Of a stretch of 64,000 nucleotides of DNA, positions 1-8,914 are shown in pieces. The DNA is taken from assembly GCA_003367665.1 (NCBI GenBank), contig QKXI01000001.1, positions 478,370-542,369 of the forward strand, given 5' to 3'. The stretch is from Leifsonia sp. ku-ls (GTDB lineage Bacteria > Actinomycetota > Actinomycetes > Actinomycetales > Microbacteriaceae). How positions within the stretch are numbered: the stretch's first letter is position 1; each line of letters opens with the position of its first letter. Under the pieces are notes generated by a model. That model had not been told where the DNA came from and did no database searches. It saw nothing but the letters and a program-made list of their open reading frames with translations. Both the position numbers and the translations under genes were made by a program.

Positions 1-690
1 GAAGCCGGCGAGCAGTGAGTACCGGGAGTTCTCCCACATGGCGTTCGAGCCGAGCAGGAGCCGGTCGTCGGCGTCGAGCACGGTCACGATCACCGCAGGG
101 TCGGTGCGCGGGAAGATCTCGGAGCCGTCCTCCAGGCAGCGTCGCACCCAGCCGGCCTGCTCGACGACGGTCGGGGTACCGCAGCGCGGGCAGTGCGTGT
201 GCGTGGCGTGCCAGTTCGCCATCGCGAGCGCCTCGGTGAACAGCCCGGCGTCGCGGTCGCTCAGCGCCGTGGCGACGGTGCGCAGGTTGGCCCAGCGCGC
301 CTCGTCCGGCTCCAGCTCCTGCGCCGCGGCGTCGGTCAGCACCTCGAGCACCACGGCGGTGCCCTCCGGCTCCGTCTCGGTCGCCGCGGTCGTGCGGCCG
401 AGGTAGACGCGGATCAGGGCGGAGGTGACGCGCTCGACCGGCTGCAGGTCGAGCGCGGCGGGGCCCGCGTCCGGCGCTGACCAGCCGTCGGCGGCGGGGG
501 TCGCCGCCGCCACGCTCGCGGGCGTCACCAGGGCACGCCCCTTCCAGAGCGGAAGCACGCGCGTGGACGGCTCGCGCCACAGCTCGTCGAACAGCGCGGG
601 ACGTGAGCGCGCCGCGTGGTCGCGGTCGGTCGCGTGCCGCGAGAGCGGCAGCGCGGCGAGCGGCAGAGCGGAGGCGGGTGCGGACGACAT
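1..690 (-). CDS. nudC: NAD+ diphosphatase NudC (partial, C-terminus beyond window)
   Basis: This Nudix hydrolase cleaves NAD(H) to NMN(H) and AMP and may also remove NAD caps from RNA. The visible 230 residues contain the family's N-terminal region and the zinc-ribbon start, THTHCPRCGTP, followed by FPRTDPAVIVTVLD and SRYSLLAGF, the residues that lead into the Nudix box. The Nudix box itself lies beyond position 1, so catalytic residues cannot be checked. The ATG at 690 is preceded by the Shine-Dalgarno AAAGGAC. A TAGGCT -10 candidate lies on the minus strand at 745-740 and overlaps the plus-strand -10 of the next gene. In mycobacteria nudC also neighbours adnB, which supports the call. Confidence 0.93.
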   Translation of the reverse strand, partial: MSSAPASALPLAALPLSRHATDRDHAARSRPALFDELWREPSTRVLPLWKGRALVTPASVAAATPAADGWSAPDAGPAALDLQPVERVTSALIRVYLGRTTAATETEPEGTAVVLEVLTDAAAQELEPDEARWANLRTVATALSDRDAGLFTEALAMANWHATHTHCPRCGTPTVVEQAGWVRRCLEDGSEIFPRTDPAVIVTVLDADDRLLLGSNAMWENSRYSLLAGF

Positions 691-736
691 CGAGGTCCTT
701 TCGGGGCGTGGCGGACGGCCGTCGCAGGGCGGTTTG

Positions 737-750
737 ATTAGCCTAGGTGC
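737..750. promoter_or_regulatory. Overlapping divergent -10 elements of nudC and the phosphotransferase-like gene
   Basis: TAGCCT at 739-744 on the plus strand ends 6 nt before the ATG at 751, so transcription probably starts at or near the start codon and the message is leaderless. TAGGCT at 745-740 on the minus strand would give nudC a leader of about 40 nt carrying a Shine-Dalgarno. The two hexamers share the same bases. Confidence 0.55.
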
Positions 751-1824
751 ATGGCCAGATCCCATCTCACTCTAGCCGCGCTGGCCACCTCGGCCGTCCC
801 CGACCTCGACGTCTCCGGCGCCCGCACGTACAGCAACGGCGGCGCCGGCGAGTTCGACTCCGCGCTGCTGAGCACGAGGGACGGCTCCACCGTGATCGTG
901 CGCGTCCCCACCTCCCAGGTCGCGGAGACGGAGCAGAGCGCCGACCTCGTCGCGCTCCGCGCGCTGACCACCGGCATCCGCAGCAGGCTGCCCTTCGACG
1001 TGCCGCACTACCTCGGCCAGGCGCCGGTCGGCGGGACGCGCGCGGTCGTCTACGACTTCCTGCCCGGCTCGCACGTCGCCGTCGAGGAGGTTCCGCCGGG
1101 CGACGGCCTCGCGGGCTCCATCGGGCACGCGATCGCGGCCATCCACACGCTCCCCACCGCGTTCGTCGGCGAGGCCGGCCTTCCCGTGATGTCGGCGGCG
1201 GAGTGTCTCACCGCGGCCAACGCGGTGATCGAGTCGGCCGCGTCCACCGGGTTGCTTCCCACGGCGCTGCGGGACCGCTGGCGCGACGCGGCGGCCGACC
1301 ACTCGATCTGGCAGTTCCAGCCGACGGTCATCAACGGCTCCCTCACCGCCGACTCGTTCCTGGTCGAGGACGACGCGGTGACCGCGGTGCTCGGCTGGTC
1401 GGCGCTGCGCGTCGGCGACCCGGCCCGCGACCTGCACTGGCTGCTCGCGATGAACCCCGGCGCGACCGACGGCGCGCTCGGCGCGTACGCCTCCCGGCGT
1501 CAGGTCGCCACCGACCGCCAGTTCACCCAGCGCGCCATGCTGTACGCGGAGCTGGAGGTCGCCCGCTGGCTGCTGCACGGCCGGGAGGTGCGCGACCAGC
1601 ACATCGTGGACGACGCCGTCGAGATGCTCGACGGCCTGGTCGACCGCGTCCACAGCAACGCGATGAACCCGCTCTCGACCGCGACCGGCCCGATCATGGC
1701 CGTCACGGACGTCGAGGCGATGCTCGACCGCACCCCCGGCGACCGGCCGGACGGCTACCGCCGCTCCGGCGGGATGAAGCCGGTGGCCGACGACCAGAGC
1801 GACGTCAGCTCCTCCTCGGCGTAG
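751..1824 (+). CDS. Aminoglycoside/macrolide phosphotransferase-fold protein, probable pseudokinase
   Basis: The 357-residue protein has the overall layout of the APH/macrolide phosphotransferase family, including the C-lobe stretch GDPARDLHWLL that normally follows the metal-binding motif. The catalytic loop, normally HGDxxxxN, reads NGSLTADSFLV: the catalytic Asp is Ser and the metal-binding Asn is Ser. The IDW motif reads LGW, so the second metal-binding Asp is Gly. As written it should not transfer phosphate, although the reading frame is intact, which suggests a retained non-catalytic role. The ATG at 751 follows TAGCCT by 6 nt with no Shine-Dalgarno. The 3' end overlaps the convergent adnB gene by 70 nt. 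A binding or regulatory function tied to its helicase-nuclease neighbours is only a guess. Confidence 0.8.
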   Translation: MARSHLTLAALATSAVPDLDVSGARTYSNGGAGEFDSALLSTRDGSTVIVRVPTSQVAETEQSADLVALRALTTGIRSRLPFDVPHYLGQAPVGGTRAVVYDFLPGSHVAVEEVPPGDGLAGSIGHAIAAIHTLPTAFVGEAGLPVMSAAECLTAANAVIESAASTGLLPTALRDRWRDAAADHSIWQFQPTVINGSLTADSFLVEDDAVTAVLGWSALRVGDPARDLHWLLAMNPGATDGALGAYASRRQVATDRQFTQRAMLYAELEVARWLLHGREVRDQHIVDDAVEMLDGLVDRVHSNAMNPLSTATGPIMAVTDVEAMLDRTPGDRPDGYRRSGGMKPVADDQSDVSSSSA

Positions 1825-4800
1825 AGCCGCTCCGGCCGCACCACGCGGTCGTCGGCGACGAAGTAGAACACCGCGTCGATGCGCTCGGGGTCGATGCCGG
1901 CGTAGCGGGCGAAGGCCAGCCGGTAGAGCGCGAGCTGCAACTGCTTGCGCTCCAGGTCGGCGGCGTCCCGCGGCGCCTTCCCGGTCTTCCAGTCGACGAT
2001 CTGGTAGTCGTGCGCGCCGTCGTCGACGCGATAGACCGCGTCCAGCTTGCACACGACGACCTGGCCGGCGAGGGTGATGTGGATCTCCAGCTCGACCTCC
2101 TCCGGCGCGCGTCCGGACCACTCGCTGCGCTCGAACGTCGCCTTCAGCTCCTCGAAGCGCTCCACTTCCAGCACGTCGCCGGCCGGGTCGTCGAGCTCCG
2201 GGCCGTACGCGTCGAGCACGTCGGCGCTGCCGACCACCGTGCCGAACCGCTCCTCCACCCAGCGGTGGAACAGCGTGCCGAGCCGCGTCTGGCGGTAGGG
2301 CCGCTCCGGCATCGGGCGCCGGAGGGACGCGGCGACCGCGGCCGGGTCGCTCACGTAGTCCTTGAACCGCGACGCCGGGATGCGCGCCGGCAGCTCGACC
2401 AGGCCCGCCTCCTCCGTGCGCCGGGCGCGCTCGGCGAGCAGCAGGTCGAGGTCGCGCGCGTACACGCCGCCGTCGCCGGCGCCACGCTCGCGCGCCCGCC
2501 GGACGGCCTCGGCCGCCGCCTCCACCCGGGTGCGCCGGGAACCGAGCGGGTCGAGCGGCCAGGTCACCGTCGCCGCGCTCAGCGCGAGCGGGTTCTCGTC
2601 GGGCTCGTCGCAGTCGGGGAAGGCGTCCTCCGGGAGCAGCCCCGCCGCCTGCAGCTCTAGCAGGTACGCGCCCGGGCCGCGCGGCTTGGTCTGGGTGGAC
2701 CAGTACGAGCCGGTCAGCAGCAGCCGGCGCCGGGCGCGGGTGACCGCCACGTAGATGAGTCGGCGTTGCTCGTCCAGGTGGCGGGCGAGGTTCTCCTCCT
2801 CGTACGCCGCGACCGAGTCGTTCACGTCCTTCTGCGTCTCGGCGGTGCGCCAGGCGATCACCGGCAGCTCGGCCGCGTCGCCGCGGAACTCGTTCGGCAG
2901 CTGCCCGAACGCCAGCCAGCCCTTCCTGCTCTGCGGCGGTCCGGGGAGCTCGCCGTCGACCAGGCGCGGGATCGCCACCACGTCCCACTCCAGCCCCTTG
3001 GAGCCGTGGATGGTGAGCACCTGCACCGTGCCGGGCTCCGGGTCCTCGCTCCGCGGAGCCAGGTTGTCGCGCTGCTCCGCCTCGGCGAGCCAGGAGAGGA
3101 ACGATCCGAGCGTCGCCTGCTCGTCGGCCGCGAGGTAGGAGGCGACCTGCTCGGCGAACGCGTCGAGGCTGGCCTGGCCGAGCTGGGCCGTCTCGTTGGC
3201 GGCGACCTCGATGTCGAGCAGCAGCTCCTGCTGCACGAGCGTCACCAGGTCGAGCAGGTCGAGGCCGACGCGGGAGCGCAGGTGGTCGAGCCGGCGTCCC
3301 GCGTCGCGCATCCGCTCGAGCCCCTCGGCGCTGAACCCCTCCAGCCGCCCGTGGCCCTCCGGCGCCTCCACCACGAAGTCGAGCGCGTCGACGAGGGAGG
3401 CGGACTCCTCCCCCGCGACCGAGCGCCGCAGCCGGTCGCGCAGCTCGGGGTCGAGCCGCTGGTGCCGGTGGTCGCGCTCGGCCAGCCAGGATGCGACGTC
3501 GCGCAGCGCGGCGATGTCCTTCGGGCCGACCCGCCACTTCGCGCCGGTGAGCAGACGGATCAGCTCGGAGCCGGCCGTCGGGTCGTGCATGACCCGCAGC
3601 GCGCTCACCAGGTCGGCGATCACCGGCTGCTCCAGCAGGCCGCCGAGGCCGAGCACGTGGTACGGGATGCCGTGCCGGGCGAGCGCGCTCGTGAAGACGT
3701 CGACCTTCTTCAGCGACCGGCAGAGCAGGGCGGCGCTGGGCGGCGCACCGGCGTCGTCGCGCTCGCGCAGCCGTGCGGCGAGCCAGCGCGCCACGGACTC
3801 GGCCTCGTCGGCGACCGTCTGCTCGAACACCGCCGTCAGCTCGCCCGCGACCGCACCCGGCCGCGGCTGCAGCCGCTCGACGTGCACGGGAGAGGCGGCG
3901 GTCAGGGGCGCGACCAGCGCGTTGGCCGCGTCGAGCACGCGGGTCGGGTTGCGCCAGCTCGTGCTCAGCGCGTACTCGTCGGCGCCGCCGCGCTCCCCGG
4001 TGAAGTCGAGCGAGAACCGCCCGAGGTTCGCCGCGCTCGCCCCCCGCCAGCCGTAGATGGACTGGTGCGGGTCGCCGACCGCCATCACCGGACGGCCGGA
4101 GAACAGGCGCGACAGCATCCTCGTCTGCACGACGGAGGTGTCCTGGTACTCGTCGAGCAGCACCACGCGGTAGCGGCGGCGGTAGTCGGCCACCACCTCC
4201 GGCAGCCGCTCGCACACGGCGAGCGCGAGCGCGACCTGGTCGGAGTACTCCACGAAGCCGCGACGGCGCTTCTCGTCGGCGAAGGCCCGGGCGAGGTCGA
4301 GCAGTGGCGGGAGCGACCCGACGGCGTCGACGGCCGAGCGCACGGACGCGTACACGTCCTTCACCCGGCCGTTGCCCGTCGGCAGCTCGGCGACGCGGGC
4401 GAACTGCTCCACCATGCGCTCGACGTCTCCCGGGTCTGCCACGTTCTCGCTCAGCGCCCGGCTGAGCGTGACGACCGCGCTCGTCACGGCCTCCACGCCG
4501 CGGTCGAGGTCGACGAGGCGCTCGTCGGTGGAGTTCACCACCAGCCGCCGGGCGAGCTGCCACGCCGACGCCTCGCTCAGCACCGCCGACTCCGGCTCGC
4601 GCCCGATCAGCAGCGCGTTCTCGCGGAAGATCGCGTTCGCGAAGGCGTTGTAGGTGGCCACCTCGGGCGCCTCGAACGGGTCGAACTCCACCTCGGTGAC
4701 GCCGGAGGCGACGAGCTGCTCGATGCGCGTGCGGATGCGACCCGCGAGCTCGCCCGCCGCCTTGCGCGTGAACGTCAGCCCGAGGATCTCCGGCACCCGC

Positions 4801-5126
4801 ACGTGTCCGTTGGCGAGCAGCCAGACCACCCGGTTCGCCATCGTCTCCGTCTTGCCGCTGCCGGCGCCCGCCACCACGATCGCCGGGCGCAGCGGCGCCT
4901 CGATGACCGCCTGCTGCTGCGGCGTCGGGAGGGGCAGCCCGAGTGCCTCCGCGATCTCCGCGGCGCTCAGGGAGCGGGTGGGCCGTCGGCGCTCCTTCTC
5001 GGCGTCGGCCTCGTCGAGCGAGAGCGCCTGCTCGACCAGGTCGAGCTCGGCCTGCTCGGTCGCCCAGACCAGCAGACCCTCGTCCAGCAGCCCCTCGTCG
5101 TCGACGTGCGTCGCCTCGTCCGTCAT
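1755..5126 (-). CDS. adnB: UvrD/Rep-type helicase with RecB-like nuclease domain, AdnB subunit
   Basis: This 1123-residue superfamily 1A helicase with a C-terminal nuclease is expected to be the lead motor subunit of AdnAB, the actinobacterial double-strand-break resection machine. Walker A is GAGSGKT at about residues 87-93, motif II is LLDEYQDTS, and the helicase continues through GDPHQSIYGWRGA and LTIHGSKGLEWDVV. The C-terminus carries the RecB-family nuclease pattern CKLDAVYR, QIVDWKTGK and KQLQLALYRL. The ATG at 5126 overlaps the upstream adnA stop (ATGA), implying translational coupling. The subunit assignment rests on canonical ATPase motifs and on position downstream of the more divergent partner, next to nudC as in Mycobacterium. 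Its 3' end overlaps the preceding plus-strand gene. Confidence 0.9.
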   Translation of the reverse strand: MTDEATHVDDEGLLDEGLLVWATEQAELDLVEQALSLDEADAEKERRRPTRSLSAAEIAEALGLPLPTPQQQAVIEAPLRPAIVVAGAGSGKTETMANRVVWLLANGHVRVPEILGLTFTRKAAGELAGRIRTRIEQLVASGVTEVEFDPFEAPEVATYNAFANAIFRENALLIGREPESAVLSEASAWQLARRLVVNSTDERLVDLDRGVEAVTSAVVTLSRALSENVADPGDVERMVEQFARVAELPTGNGRVKDVYASVRSAVDAVGSLPPLLDLARAFADEKRRRGFVEYSDQVALALAVCERLPEVVADYRRRYRVVLLDEYQDTSVVQTRMLSRLFSGRPVMAVGDPHQSIYGWRGASAANLGRFSLDFTGERGGADEYALSTSWRNPTRVLDAANALVAPLTAASPVHVERLQPRPGAVAGELTAVFEQTVADEAESVARWLAARLRERDDAGAPPSAALLCRSLKKVDVFTSALARHGIPYHVLGLGGLLEQPVIADLVSALRVMHDPTAGSELIRLLTGAKWRVGPKDIAALRDVASWLAERDHRHQRLDPELRDRLRRSVAGEESASLVDALDFVVEAPEGHGRLEGFSAEGLERMRDAGRRLDHLRSRVGLDLLDLVTLVQQELLLDIEVAANETAQLGQASLDAFAEQVASYLAADEQATLGSFLSWLAEAEQRDNLAPRSEDPEPGTVQVLTIHGSKGLEWDVVAIPRLVDGELPGPPQSRKGWLAFGQLPNEFRGDAAELPVIAWRTAETQKDVNDSVAAYEEENLARHLDEQRRLIYVAVTRARRRLLLTGSYWSTQTKPRGPGAYLLELQAAGLLPEDAFPDCDEPDENPLALSAATVTWPLDPLGSRRTRVEAAAEAVRRARERGAGDGGVYARDLDLLLAERARRTEEAGLVELPARIPASRFKDYVSDPAAVAASLRRPMPERPYRQTRLGTLFHRWVEERFGTVVGSADVLDAYGPELDDPAGDVLEVERFEELKATFERSEWSGRAPEEVELEIHITLAGQVVVCKLDAVYRVDDGAHDYQIVDWKTGKAPRDAADLERKQLQLALYRLAFARYAGIDPERIDAVFYFVADDRVVRPERLYAEEELTSLWSSATGFIPPERR

Positions 5127-8100
5127 GCTCCTCCTCCTGCGCTGACCGCCGGCACCAGGTGGATGCGGTACTCGTACGACCCGTGCGGATCGCGCTCGCC
5201 CAGGTCGACGACGCCCGCGAAGGTCGCGGCCGCCATCCCCTCCGCGGCCGCCGCGACCCGCTCGCGCAGCCGCTCCAGCCGCTCCTCGTCGACGCGGTCC
5301 TGTGCGACCTCGCGGTAGCCCTTTCCGCGCACGCCCTTCGCGACGAACAGCAGCTTCGCGCCGCCCGAGGGCAGCCCCTGGGCCTGCTCGATCGCTCCGT
5401 GCTCCATCGCCAGCTGGTACGCGCCCAGCTGCGCGTGCTGCTCCGCCTCCGCCGCCGTCGGCGTGCGGTTGCCGGTCTTCAGGTCGACGATCACCACCGT
5501 GCCGTCGGGCGTCCGCTCGACCCGGTCGATGGTGCCGCGCACCAGCGCGCGGCCGATCCGGAGCTCGAAGGAGCCCTCTGACCCGAGCAGGGCGCCTCCC
5601 GCGCGCTCGAAGTCGCGCAGGTACTCGGAGACGCCGGCCGTGAGCGTGCGGGTGCGCCTGCGCTCCTTCTCCTCCAGCCAGGGCGACTCGAACGCCAGCT
5701 CGCCCCAGCGGCGTTCGATGCCCCGCCACAGCCGCTCCACGCTGAGGTCGGGGTCGTCGCTCGTGCTCGCCTCCTCCATGACGGCGTGGACGACGGTGCC
5801 GATGCCCGCGGCGAGCCCGCTCGGCGAGGCCGCCATGGTGTCGACGAACCAGGCGAGCGGGGACTTCTCGAACGTCTCGAGCCTCGACGGCGACACGCGA
5901 ACCACGGCCTCCGGGTCGTCGAGGTCGACGAGCGGGTCCGTGGTGGACGGCGCCCGCAGGCCGTACCAGGACGACGGGTCGGCTCCCTCGACCTCCGCGT
6001 CGGCCAGCCGCGCGAGCGCCTCTGCCGCGTCGGGCGCGCCGGTGGTGACCAGCCGGCGGCGCAGGCGGCCGACCATGCCACGGAGGGAGAGCGGATGCAC
6101 GCCCTCGTCGACGTCGTCGACCGCCAGCTCGCCCGCGAGCCGGAGGAACGGCGACGGCTGCTCGTCGTCGTTCGCCGTCGCCGTGAGGAAGACCTGGCCG
6201 CGCGCCCGGGAGACGGCGAGCGCGAACATGCGCAGCTCGTCGCCCAGCACCTCGGCCCGCGCGTCTTCCGTCTCGGTGGTGCGGCCCTCGATCGCGTCCG
6301 CGAGCTCCTGCGGGTGGAGCAGCGAGCCGCGCAGCCGCAGGTTGGGCCAGACGCTCTCCTGCAGGCCGGCGACCGCGACGACCTCGAACTCGCGCCCGAT
6401 GGCGGCGCTCGGCGTGCAGACGAGCACGGCGTCGCCGGCGGTGCCGGGCGCGAGCGTGTCCTCGGGGACCTCCGCGCCCAGCAGCTCGACGACGAAGTCG
6501 GCGGCCGGTCGCTCGGGGTAGCGCTCGACGAAGCGGCGGGCGGCGGTGAACAGTGCGACGACGCCGTCGAGGTGCCGGTTGGCCTCGTCGGCGACGATGC
6601 CGGTGCGCTCCGAGTGCTCCAGCCAGCGCGCCGCGAGTCCGCTACGCTCCCAGGCGTGCCAGAGCAGCTCCTCGATGGAGGCGCCGGCCTCCGCCTTCTC
6701 TCGGCCGGAGCGCAGCGTCTCGGCGAGTCTCCCGGCGCGTCGGGCGGGGGCGGCGTCGATCGTGGCGAGGTGCGCGGGATGCTGCAGGGCCTCCACGAGC
6801 AGCTCGTCGCCCGGGCGGTTGCCGTCGCCGGCGAGCTCCTCCTGCCGCAGCGCGAGCCGCAGCCGCCGCAGGCTCACGCTGTCGAGCCCGCCGAACGGAC
6901 CGAGCAGCAGCTCGGTCGCGACGAGCGGCGTCAGCTCGATCGTGCCCAGCTGGACGCCCGCGACCGTCACCAGCTGCCGCGCCGCGAAGTCGTCGCGGAG
7001 CGGCCGGCCGGCGATGCTCGTCGTGGTCGGCACCTCGGCGACGGCGAGCGCGCGGGCCAGGGCGGGCACGTGCGCGCCGGAGCGGACGATCACGGCCATG
7101 TCGCTCCACGGCACGCCGTCGAGCAGGTGGCGCTCGCGCAGCTTCCGCGCCAGCCTGGACGCCTCGGCGGGCGCAGAGACGGCGACCAGCCGCACGACCT
7201 CCGGCCGGTGCTCTGCGTCGTCCTCCGCCGGCTCGGGCCGACCGGCCGACGCCATGCGCTGCACGCCGGCCGCCGCGGCGCCGATGCGCTCGGTGGTCCG
7301 CGCGGTCAGCTCGCGTAAGGCCGGCGTCTGCCGGTGGGCCGTGGTGAGCACGAACCGCGTCACCGGAACGCCGAGCCGCGACTCCAGCTGCCCGAGCGCG
7401 GTCGCCTCCGCGCCGCGGAAGGTCGTGGACGCGACGTCCGGGTCGCCGAAGGCGATCACCGCGACACCGCGCTCGGCGAACGCCCGCAGCAGCGCGAGGG
7501 TGGCGACCGTCGCCTCCTGCAAGTCGTCGACGAAGACGGCGCGCAGCCGGTCGAGCGAGCTTCCCTCGCGCACGACCGTGACGGCGGAGGCGATCAGCTC
7601 GGCCGAGTCGACGAAGCCGCCGCGGTAGCTGTCGACGACGAGCTGGTACTCCGCGATGAAGCGGGCGGCCGCACGCCACTCGTCGTGGCCCGTGATCGCG
7701 CCGAGCTCGGAGAGCCGGGAGGGCGTGATCCCGCGCTCGGCGCAGCGCGCCATGAGCTCGCGCAGCTCGGTGCGGAAGCCGCGGAGCGCGCGCACCTCGT
7801 CCACCAGCGGCTCCGGCCAGTGCGGGCCGGTCCCGTCCTCCATGTGGCCGCTGAGGAGCTCCGCGATGATCTGGTCCTGCTCGCCGCCGGTGAGCAGGCG
7901 CGGCGGCTCCGCGCCGAGGCGCCTGGCGCGCTCTCCCACCAGCTGGAACGCCAGCGACGTCGCGGTGCGCGCCAGCGGACCGTTGGTCGGGACGCCGAGC
8001 CGCAGCGCGATCCGGTCGCGCAGGGCCGTCGCCGCGGTGCGCGAGGCGCTCAGCGCGAGAACCTCGTCGGTCGCGTAGCCGCGACGCGCGACGCGCTCCG

Positions 8101-8266
8101 CGAGGGCCTCGACGAGCGTGGTCGTCTTGCCCGTGCCCGGCGCTCCGAGCACGGCGGCGGACGCGTCGTCGGGCAGCAGGAGCACCTCCGCCTGCGCCCC
8201 GTCGAGCTGCGGGACGCCGGCGGACGCGGCTCGCGCCTGCCGCATCCGGAAGCCTCGCGTCGTCAT
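5123..8266 (-). CDS. adnA: UvrD/Rep-type helicase with RecB-like nuclease domain, AdnA subunit
   Basis: This 1047-residue partner has Walker A as GAPGTGKT at about residues 41-48, while motif II reads VFVDDLQEAT instead of DExQD, so the catalytic Glu is Asp. This fits AdnA being the weaker motor of the AdnAB heterodimer. The nuclease domain near the C-terminus looks intact: GTIDRVE, VIVDLKTGN and QLGAYQLAM. I chose the ATG at 8266 because TAGCGT (8279-8274) ends 7 nt upstream, the same leaderless spacing seen at many genes here; an ATG at 8245 is the alternative. The gene overlaps adnB by 4 nt (ATGA), so the two subunits are probably made together. Confidence 0.88.
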   Translation of the reverse strand: MTTRGFRMRQARAASAGVPQLDGAQAEVLLLPDDASAAVLGAPGTGKTTTLVEALAERVARRGYATDEVLALSASRTAATALRDRIALRLGVPTNGPLARTATSLAFQLVGERARRLGAEPPRLLTGGEQDQIIAELLSGHMEDGTGPHWPEPLVDEVRALRGFRTELRELMARCAERGITPSRLSELGAITGHDEWRAAARFIAEYQLVVDSYRGGFVDSAELIASAVTVVREGSSLDRLRAVFVDDLQEATVATLALLRAFAERGVAVIAFGDPDVASTTFRGAEATALGQLESRLGVPVTRFVLTTAHRQTPALRELTARTTERIGAAAAGVQRMASAGRPEPAEDDAEHRPEVVRLVAVSAPAEASRLARKLRERHLLDGVPWSDMAVIVRSGAHVPALARALAVAEVPTTTSIAGRPLRDDFAARQLVTVAGVQLGTIELTPLVATELLLGPFGGLDSVSLRRLRLALRQEELAGDGNRPGDELLVEALQHPAHLATIDAAPARRAGRLAETLRSGREKAEAGASIEELLWHAWERSGLAARWLEHSERTGIVADEANRHLDGVVALFTAARRFVERYPERPAADFVVELLGAEVPEDTLAPGTAGDAVLVCTPSAAIGREFEVVAVAGLQESVWPNLRLRGSLLHPQELADAIEGRTTETEDARAEVLGDELRMFALAVSRARGQVFLTATANDDEQPSPFLRLAGELAVDDVDEGVHPLSLRGMVGRLRRRLVTTGAPDAAEALARLADAEVEGADPSSWYGLRAPSTTDPLVDLDDPEAVVRVSPSRLETFEKSPLAWFVDTMAASPSGLAAGIGTVVHAVMEEASTSDDPDLSVERLWRGIERRWGELAFESPWLEEKERRRTRTLTAGVSEYLRDFERAGGALLGSEGSFELRIGRALVRGTIDRVERTPDGTVVIVDLKTGNRTPTAAEAEQHAQLGAYQLAMEHGAIEQAQGLPSGGAKLLFVAKGVRGKGYREVAQDRVDEERLERLRERVAAAAEGMAAATFAGVVDLGERDPHGSYEYRIHLVPAVSAGGGA

Positions 8267-8374
8267 GGTTTTCACGCTATCGGCGTCCGCCGACAGAGAA
8301 CGCGAGCGAGGGCCGCGAGCCGTGTGCCGTAGTCTGAACTCACACCCGCCGGTCAGACTCGAAAGGCACTGCAC

Positions 8375-8599
8375 GTGGAGATCCGCATCGGAATCGTCAA
8401 CGCCCCTCGCGAACTCAGCTTCGAGTCATCGCAGTCCGCCGAGGAGCTCGCCGCGCAGGTCGAGGCCGGCCTCAGCAGCGGCACCGGCGTCCTGAAGCTG
8501 ACCGACGACAAGGGCCGCCTGTACGTGGTCCCGACTGCGGGCATCGGCTACGTCGAGATCGGCACAGAGGAATCGCGCCGGATCGGCTTCGTCGGCTAG
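8375..8599 (+). CDS. DUF3107 domain-containing protein
   Basis: This 74-residue protein matches the small actinobacterial DUF3107 family: MEIRIGIVNAPRELSFE at the start and GIGYVEIGTEESRRIGFVG at the end. The beta-strand-rich pattern suggests a compact cytosolic fold. Function is unknown. The GTG at 8375 is preceded by GAAAGGC. In mycobacteria a homologue lies close to a ferritin-like gene and rhlE, the same neighbours found here, so the linkage is old. The stop codon at 8597-8599 is embedded in the TAGCCT hexamer of the next gene. Confidence 0.9.
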   Translation: MEIRIGIVNAPRELSFESSQSAEELAAQVEAGLSSGTGVLKLTDDKGRLYVVPTAGIGYVEIGTEESRRIGFVG

Positions 8600-8609
8600 C
8601 CTCCCTCTC

Positions 8610-8912
8610 GTGGAACTGCTCTTCGTCGTCCTCGGCGGGGCCATCATCGGCCTGGCCGGGCGCTACCTGCTCCCCAACCGCCACACGCACGGCTGCGTGC
8701 TGATGCCGGCCATCGGCGTCGCCGCGGCCGCCATCCTCTGGGTGGCCCTCACCTGGGCCGGCCTGAAGTGGGACGGCGGCTGGATCTGGTGGATCACCCT
8801 GCTCGGCACCGCGCTCGTGGTCGCCGTGGCCGACATCGTGATCGGCCGCGTCCGCTCCACCGCGGACGACCGCATGCTGCACACGCTGTCGCGCGGAGCC
8901 GTCGCGCGCTGA
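8610..8912 (+). CDS. Small integral membrane protein of unknown function
   Basis: The 100-residue protein has three hydrophobic segments, at about residues 1-20, 31-50 and 58-77, and a basic, polar C-terminal tail, so it is probably a small inner-membrane protein. I do not recognise a family. The GTG at 8610 has no Shine-Dalgarno; TAGCCT at 8597-8602 ends 7 nt upstream and overlaps the stop codon of the preceding gene, suggesting a leaderless transcript. The gene ends 2 nt before the stop of the convergent ferritin-like gene. Confidence 0.65.
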   Translation: MELLFVVLGGAIIGLAGRYLLPNRHTHGCVLMPAIGVAAAAILWVALTWAGLKWDGGWIWWITLLGTALVVAVADIVIGRVRSTADDRMLHTLSRGAVAR

Positions 8913-8914
8913 CG

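Noticed and set aside
772-5318. Several very long alternative frames over the adnB gene, including one of 1263 codons on the minus strand and one of 850 codons on the plus strand
   Set aside because: They are GC-frame shadows with Arg/Ala/Gly-rich composition and no family motifs, while the adnB frame shows all helicase motifs.
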